A stretch of 8,895 bases of DNA, taken from Bacteroidota bacterium (lineage in GTDB: Bacteria; Bacteroidota; Bacteroidia; Bacteroidales; VadinHA17). The stretch's first letter is position 1, and each line of letters opens with the position of its first letter. Below are positions 5,007 to 8,895 of the stretch, in pieces. Position numbers and translations under genes: made by a program. The notes under the pieces were generated by a model. The model was not told the origin of the DNA. It did not search any database and worked only from the letters and a program-made list of their open reading frames with translations. The DNA lies in assembly GCA_023430725.1 (NCBI GenBank), contig JAEYZD010000083.1:1-8895 (forward strand). Direction: 5' to 3'.

Positions 5007-7445
5007 TCAACCGATTTTTGACACCTGCTCATCAATCTCCCTTCTGACTCCGGGATAGATTTCCCGTATTCTGGCGAGAAGCAATGCAACCTTCCCGTGA
5101 TCACTTCCCGGCCTCGAAGCTGTCTCCACCTCAGCCAGCAGCGATGCAAGCTCAACTGCTCCCAGGTGCCGGCACTGAGGAATAAGCTTGTGTGATATAT
5201 CCGCAACCCTGGACATTTCTCCTTTATCTAGGTGCTCTGCCATCTGACCCAGCCCCTTTTCTGATCCCTCCACGAAAGTAACAAGCATCTCCCTTACGAA
5301 TTGTTCATCGCCTCCTGCTGTACGGCGGAGGCTGGTGAGGTCAATCATCGCCACAGGTTTTGCTGACGAAACCGCATCCTCAGTCACCGTCTCCCTCCCA
5401 TGCCCTTTGACCTCAAGGATTGTCTCCAGAAGCTTCTCCTCAGAGAACGGCTTCAGGAGAAACGCATTCATCCCAGCCTGCCGGAATTTCTCCGTGTCTT
5501 CACCGGGCAGAGCGGCTGTAATACAGATTACCGGCATGTCTGAATCACTTATATTCAGTTCATTGCGAATAATTTCAGTTGTTTTTACACCATCCAGTTG
5601 TGGCATGCGCAGATCCATCAGCAGCAAGTCAAACCGCCGGGACCGGATTATTTCAAGCGCTTCAAGACCGTCTGACGCCTCCGCATGCTCCACTCCCCAC
5701 CTCGTAAGTATCGACCTGAAGAGCATCCGGTTGTACACCTCGTCGTCAACAACAAGCACGCTCAGCTTGCTGACCTTCTCGGGAACAACCAACGGCACCA
5801 GGGCTGCCTCCTGGCTGACAAGGGCACTGTCCCCTTCCAGGAAAGGTATCCTGCATGTTATTGTAGTGCCATGATTCTTCCTGCTCCTGCACTCTATCGT
5901 ACCCTGCTGCAGATCGACAAGTTTCCTGACAATCGACAGGCCAAGTCCGGTGCCCCCGTATTTGCGGGTGGTACTCATCTCCTCCTGTGCGAAGTCGTCA
6001 AAGATTGTATCAATCTTATCCTCGTCAATGCCAATGCCTGTGTCAGCAAATTCCAGTACAAGCATTAACTCCGGGGACCCTTTCCTGATGCTGCTGACGG
6101 AGATATTCACCGTGCCATCCCTTGTAAACTTAACCGAGTTGCTGACCAGGTTTATAATTATCTGTTTCAGCCTGTAAGGATCACCCAGCAAAACCGGGGG
6201 TGTATCCTGGTCAATGCTGCAGTTCAGAATTGTATTGTTTTTCCGGGCCTGGTCATCAAACATGGCACAAACTTCCTGAACAACCTCCCTTATGCCGAAG
6301 TGGACCTGTTCCAGTACTACCTTCCCGTCCTCCAGCTTCGAAAAATCAAGGATATCATTGATTATCTTCTCGAGGTGACGCGATGATGACCTTATTATCT
6401 TAAGCGTGCGCGAGGTATTCTCATCCAGCGGCTCGCGAAGCAGCTGTTCGGCAAATCCTGATATCGCCGTTACAGGAGTGCGTATCTCATGGCTCATATT
6501 GGCCATGAACTGTTCTTTTGTCCTCGCCAGGTTCTCAGCTTCGTCCTTCGATCTCTGCAATGCGACCTGGTATGCGTCAGATTTGCGGACATACCGGGCT
6601 ACAATGAAAACCACGAGGGCCGCCAGCAGGATACCTGACACCAGGAACATTGCCAGCCAGCGGTAAGTCCTGCCTGCCAGTAGGTCAGCCTCCGCCTTAT
6701 TTGCCATTAGTATCTCAGAGACCTCCGATTCCATCTTGACTGTCAGTTCATGAAACTGCTCCTTTATCCTGGTGCTTGTGCTGGCCAATTGTGATTCCCG
6801 AAGTCTCATTTTCTCCCTTACGGCCTGGTCCGCCTTCTCCAGGCTGTCAATATCAGTTATCAGGGCCTGTTCATCGATCCTGCTCTTCTCGGACCGGCTG
6901 AAGACCCGTTTGAGTATCCCCTTCTCAGACTCCTTATCTGCGTCGTCCGTAAGATTAAGCCTGTCAGGCAGTTGCATCAGGTATTCAACCACCCGGTTAT
7001 TCTGGTTCAGGTAGAGCAACTCATTCCAGATGTAGATATTCTCCTCTATCAGCCTGCTGATTGTATCCGTCTGCGAGAGCAATACCGGAGAGTCACTGCA
7101 TTCCTCCCTCAGCCTGTTGACCTTGCCGTCAATACCGGAGATCACTGAATAATACGGTTCAAGGTCTCTTTCATTTCCGGTGACTGAGTACATCCGGAAG
7201 CTGTTCTCAGCCTTCTGGAGATCCATGGAGATCTCGCGGATTGTAAGCAGTTTCTGACCGGGGCCGACATCGACATTGATTGATCCGACTATCGAAGAGA
7301 GATTGACCCATGCGAGGTATCCTGTGGCAGCAAGCAGGCCAACAGCCAGTACCATCAGCAAACTTATCTTGACCTGAACTGAAAATCTCTTCACGCTGCA
7401 CTTTTTAAGGATGGTCAGGTTAACTGAACTTCTGAACTCCTTCAT
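5007..7445 (-). CDS. Hybrid sensor histidine kinase with receiver and Hpt domains
   Basis: From the ATG at 7445 the protein has 812 residues. Two membrane helices (about 27-46 and 262-286) bracket an extracytoplasmic, mostly helical sensor region of about 215 residues, resembling four-helix-bundle sensors; its ligand is unknown. Then come HisKA with His319 (ANMSHEIRTP), a HATPase with N-box Asn432/Asn436, DTGIGI at 468 and GTGLG at 498-502, a receiver (about 562-680) with Asp567/568, phosphoacceptor Asp611, Thr643 and Lys665, and a C-terminal Hpt domain with His752 (ISHKLIPQCRHLGA). All catalytic and relay residues are present, so the protein can carry the relay His319 to Asp611 to His752, with Asp56 of the regulator encoded next as the likely final acceptor. 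An in-frame TTG at 7457 is possible, but GGAAG five bases before the ATG favours 7445. The 63-bp spacer to the divergent phosphoesterase gene shows no exact TAnnTTTG promoter on either strand. Confidence 0.95.
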   Translation of the reverse strand: MKEFRSSVNLTILKKCSVKRFSVQVKISLLMVLAVGLLAATGYLAWVNLSSIVGSINVDVGPGQKLLTIREISMDLQKAENSFRMYSVTGNERDLEPYYSVISGIDGKVNRLREECSDSPVLLSQTDTISRLIEENIYIWNELLYLNQNNRVVEYLMQLPDRLNLTDDADKESEKGILKRVFSRSEKSRIDEQALITDIDSLEKADQAVREKMRLRESQLASTSTRIKEQFHELTVKMESEVSEILMANKAEADLLAGRTYRWLAMFLVSGILLAALVVFIVARYVRKSDAYQVALQRSKDEAENLARTKEQFMANMSHEIRTPVTAISGFAEQLLREPLDENTSRTLKIIRSSSRHLEKIINDILDFSKLEDGKVVLEQVHFGIREVVQEVCAMFDDQARKNNTILNCSIDQDTPPVLLGDPYRLKQIIINLVSNSVKFTRDGTVNISVSSIRKGSPELMLVLEFADTGIGIDEDKIDTIFDDFAQEEMSTTRKYGGTGLGLSIVRKLVDLQQGTIECRSRKNHGTTITCRIPFLEGDSALVSQEAALVPLVVPEKVSKLSVLVVDDEVYNRMLFRSILTRWGVEHAEASDGLEALEIIRSRRFDLLLMDLRMPQLDGVKTTEIIRNELNISDSDMPVICITAALPGEDTEKFRQAGMNAFLLKPFSEEKLLETILEVKGHGRETVTEDAVSSAKPVAMIDLTSLRRTAGGDEQFVREMLVTFVEGSEKGLGQMAEHLDKGEMSRVADISHKLIPQCRHLGAVELASLLAEVETASRPGSDHGKVALLLARIREIYPGVRREIDEQVSKIG

Positions 7446-7508
7446 TAGAACTTCCAAGGTAATATTTTTTCCATTTCATGTATCTTGCTGCTGAAAAGAG
7501 ATACTCCC

Positions 7509-8895
7509 ATGAGAAAACAGATATTTATCCCCGCACTGCTGATCATGCTCTGCGTTTTTCATGTACAGGGCCAGGATGGCAGGTTCAGTTTTGCCCTCGT
7601 GACAGATACCCATATTGGCGGTGAAAGTGCCGACGAGGATCTGATGCGTACAGTAGATGACATCAATCTGACTGACTCCCTGGCCTTTGTCATCATCTCC
7701 GGCGATGTCACCGAGTTCGGGTCTGACGCTGAACTGCGCAAAGCGAAGGAGATACTTGACGCCCTGAACAAGCCGTGGTACATCATCCCCGGTAACCACG
7801 ACACAAAGTGGTCAGAGAGCGGCGCCAACAGCTTTCGCGTCATCTTCGGCGATGAGGCCTTTTCCTTCACGCATGGCGAATGGCTCTTTCTGGGCACCAA
7901 CTCAGGTCCGAACATGAGGATGGGTCCGGGACAGATCCCAAGGGAAAATATAGTATGGCTCGATTCGGTATTGAATGCCCCGGCCAACCGGGCGATGAAG
8001 ATTGTTTCAGTCAACCACTACCCTCTCGATGAGGGGCTGAACAACTGGTACGAGCTGACAGACAGGCTCAGGAAGCTTGATACGAGGCTAGCCCTCTGCG
8101 GGCACGGCCACTCGAACAGGGTGATGAACTTTGAGGGTATTCCGGCCCTCATGTGCCGGTCAAACCTGCGTGCCGGCCAGGAACAGGGGGGATACAACAT
8201 CCTGACAATAGATGGTGACACACTCCTGACGGCGGCAGTCAGGCACCCCGGGGCAGGTGGCATTCCGGCTAAAACCATGACTGTATGGTCCACTGTAAGG
8301 CTTGAAAAGCACGACTTCAGTGCTGACACATCGGAATGGCCCAGGCCCGATTATTCGATGAACAGCAGATACGGTTCAGTGCGTGAGGCCTGGCGCAACC
8401 GGGAAAAAGCGGATATAGGCGCAGGGGCGACAGTGGCCGGCAAGCTTGCCATCATCACGAATACTGCCGGTGAGGTTAAGGCTCTCTCCCTGAAAAGCGG
8501 AATGGTAAGATGGAACGTCCCGGCAGGGGCTAAGATATACAGCACACCTGCCACCGACGGCAGGCGTGTGATAGCCGTGTCGGCCGACGGCATCGTGAGG
8601 GCTCTGGCAATGAAGAGCGGGAAGCTGCTCTGGAGCTTTGATACTGAGCAACCGGTTGTAGCCTCGCCGGTAATCAGCGAAGGGAAGGTATTCATAACAG
8701 GATCCTCGGGCAGATGTCAGGCACTGGATCTCACTGACGGCACTGTTCTGTGGAGCAACGGTGCGATAGAAGGATTTGTCGAAACTATACCTTTAATTTA
8801 TAAAGGCTTGCTGATCTTCGGCACATGGAATAACAGATTCTATGCCCTTGATACTGAAACCGGTGTCACAAAATGGGTATGGGAAAACGGTTACA
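7509..8895 (+). CDS. Exported calcineurin-like metallophosphoesterase fused to PQQ-type beta-propeller (3' end cut)
   Basis: The frame is open from the ATG at 7509 for 462 codons to the window edge. Residues 1-21 are a Sec signal peptide (basic start, hydrophobic core, likely cleavage after VQG). Residues about 25-240 hold the complete calcineurin-like metal-binding set: Asp33/His35 (DTHIG), Gly65-Asp66, GNHD at 95-98, His170 (VNHYP) and GHGH at 198-201. A linker follows, and from about 305 at least four PQQ/BamB-type propeller repeats appear, each ending in a pattern such as ALSLKSGMVRW, ALAMKSGKLLW, ALDLTDGTVLW and ALDTETGVTKW. The protein is predicted to be a periplasmic or secreted dinuclear-metal phosphoesterase, with the propeller giving substrate or partner binding; whether it binds the PQQ cofactor is doubtful. 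The start has a weak purine-rich site (GAAAAGAGA). The gene is divergent from the kinase, and its substrate is unknown. Confidence 0.9.
   Translation, partial: MRKQIFIPALLIMLCVFHVQGQDGRFSFALVTDTHIGGESADEDLMRTVDDINLTDSLAFVIISGDVTEFGSDAELRKAKEILDALNKPWYIIPGNHDTKWSESGANSFRVIFGDEAFSFTHGEWLFLGTNSGPNMRMGPGQIPRENIVWLDSVLNAPANRAMKIVSVNHYPLDEGLNNWYELTDRLRKLDTRLALCGHGHSNRVMNFEGIPALMCRSNLRAGQEQGGYNILTIDGDTLLTAAVRHPGAGGIPAKTMTVWSTVRLEKHDFSADTSEWPRPDYSMNSRYGSVREAWRNREKADIGAGATVAGKLAIITNTAGEVKALSLKSGMVRWNVPAGAKIYSTPATDGRRVIAVSADGIVRALAMKSGKLLWSFDTEQPVVASPVISEGKVFITGSSGRCQALDLTDGTVLWSNGAIEGFVETIPLIYKGLLIFGTWNNRFYALDTETGVTKWVWENGY

Noticed and set aside
5335..5874. Open frame of 179 codons on the plus strand
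   Set aside because: It lies entirely antisense to the receiver and Hpt part of the hybrid kinase, has low-complexity Ser/Arg-rich content, and matches no family.
5007..7457. TTG at 7457 as the start of the hybrid kinase
   Set aside because: The ATG four codons later has GGAAG at a good distance, while the TTG has no Shine-Dalgarno-like sequence before it.
7559..8695. Minus-strand open frames opposite the phosphoesterase gene
   Set aside because: The plus-strand frame carries the signal peptide, all metal-binding motifs and propeller repeats. The opposite frames have no recognisable domains and are shadows.

Overview
The window looks like chromosomal DNA of a Bacteroidetes bacterium, probably a free-living Bacteroidales-type organism. 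Three lines of evidence support this. Two promoters match the Bacteroidetes primary-sigma form TAnnTTTG, with a TTG or TTTG element about 17-20 bases upstream. Shine-Dalgarno sites are generally weak. The protein families are ones common in that phylum: a hybrid kinase paired with an NtrC-type regulator, a coiled-coil protein with a GGFLGLG C-terminal domain, a TspO-like protein of about 240 residues, and a phosphoesterase fused to PQQ-type repeats. No rRNA, tRNA, complete transposon or CRISPR array is visible. Six genes lie on the minus strand and one on the plus strand.

Left part (1-2141, minus strand). A SagB/ThcOx-type nitroreductase-fold lipoprotein runs off the left edge. Next come a small single-domain cupin and a TspO/MBR-like membrane protein. 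The lipoprotein and the cupin each have their own promoter, and the two promoters share the 12-mer GGTAACTTTGAT. Between cupin and TspO-like gene is about 280 bp of non-coding DNA. It holds a nested 33-bp inverted repeat touching the cupin promoter and a 51-bp tandem repeat of hairpin units ended by an inverted copy of the unit's first 11 bases, which resembles a REP/BIME-type element.

Middle part (2142-7445, minus strand). A hybrid sensor kinase (two membrane segments, HisKA, HATPase, receiver, Hpt) is followed 72 bp later by a sigma-54-dependent NtrC-family response regulator, which ends at a strong intrinsic terminator. Just past that terminator is a well-formed -24/-12 (sigma-54) promoter. 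A 22-bp inverted repeat is centred about 80 bp upstream of its predicted start site. Together they sit in front of a single-pass coiled-coil protein gene. The simplest reading is a self-contained circuit: signal to kinase His, receiver Asp, Hpt His, regulator Asp56, then sigma-54 activation of the coiled-coil gene next door. This promoter also moves the start of the coiled-coil gene to an internal ATG at 3402. That gene is followed by a GC-rich region able to fold into a branched RNA, and then by a clear intrinsic terminator.

Right part (7446-8895). A 63-bp divergent spacer separates the kinase from a plus-strand gene for an exported calcineurin-like metallophosphoesterase fused to a PQQ/BamB-type beta-propeller. 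It is cut by the right edge.

The best lead is the predicted sigma-54 promoter and upstream site linking the phosphorelay to the coiled-coil gene. The hairpin repeat array and the structured 3' region are weaker leads.
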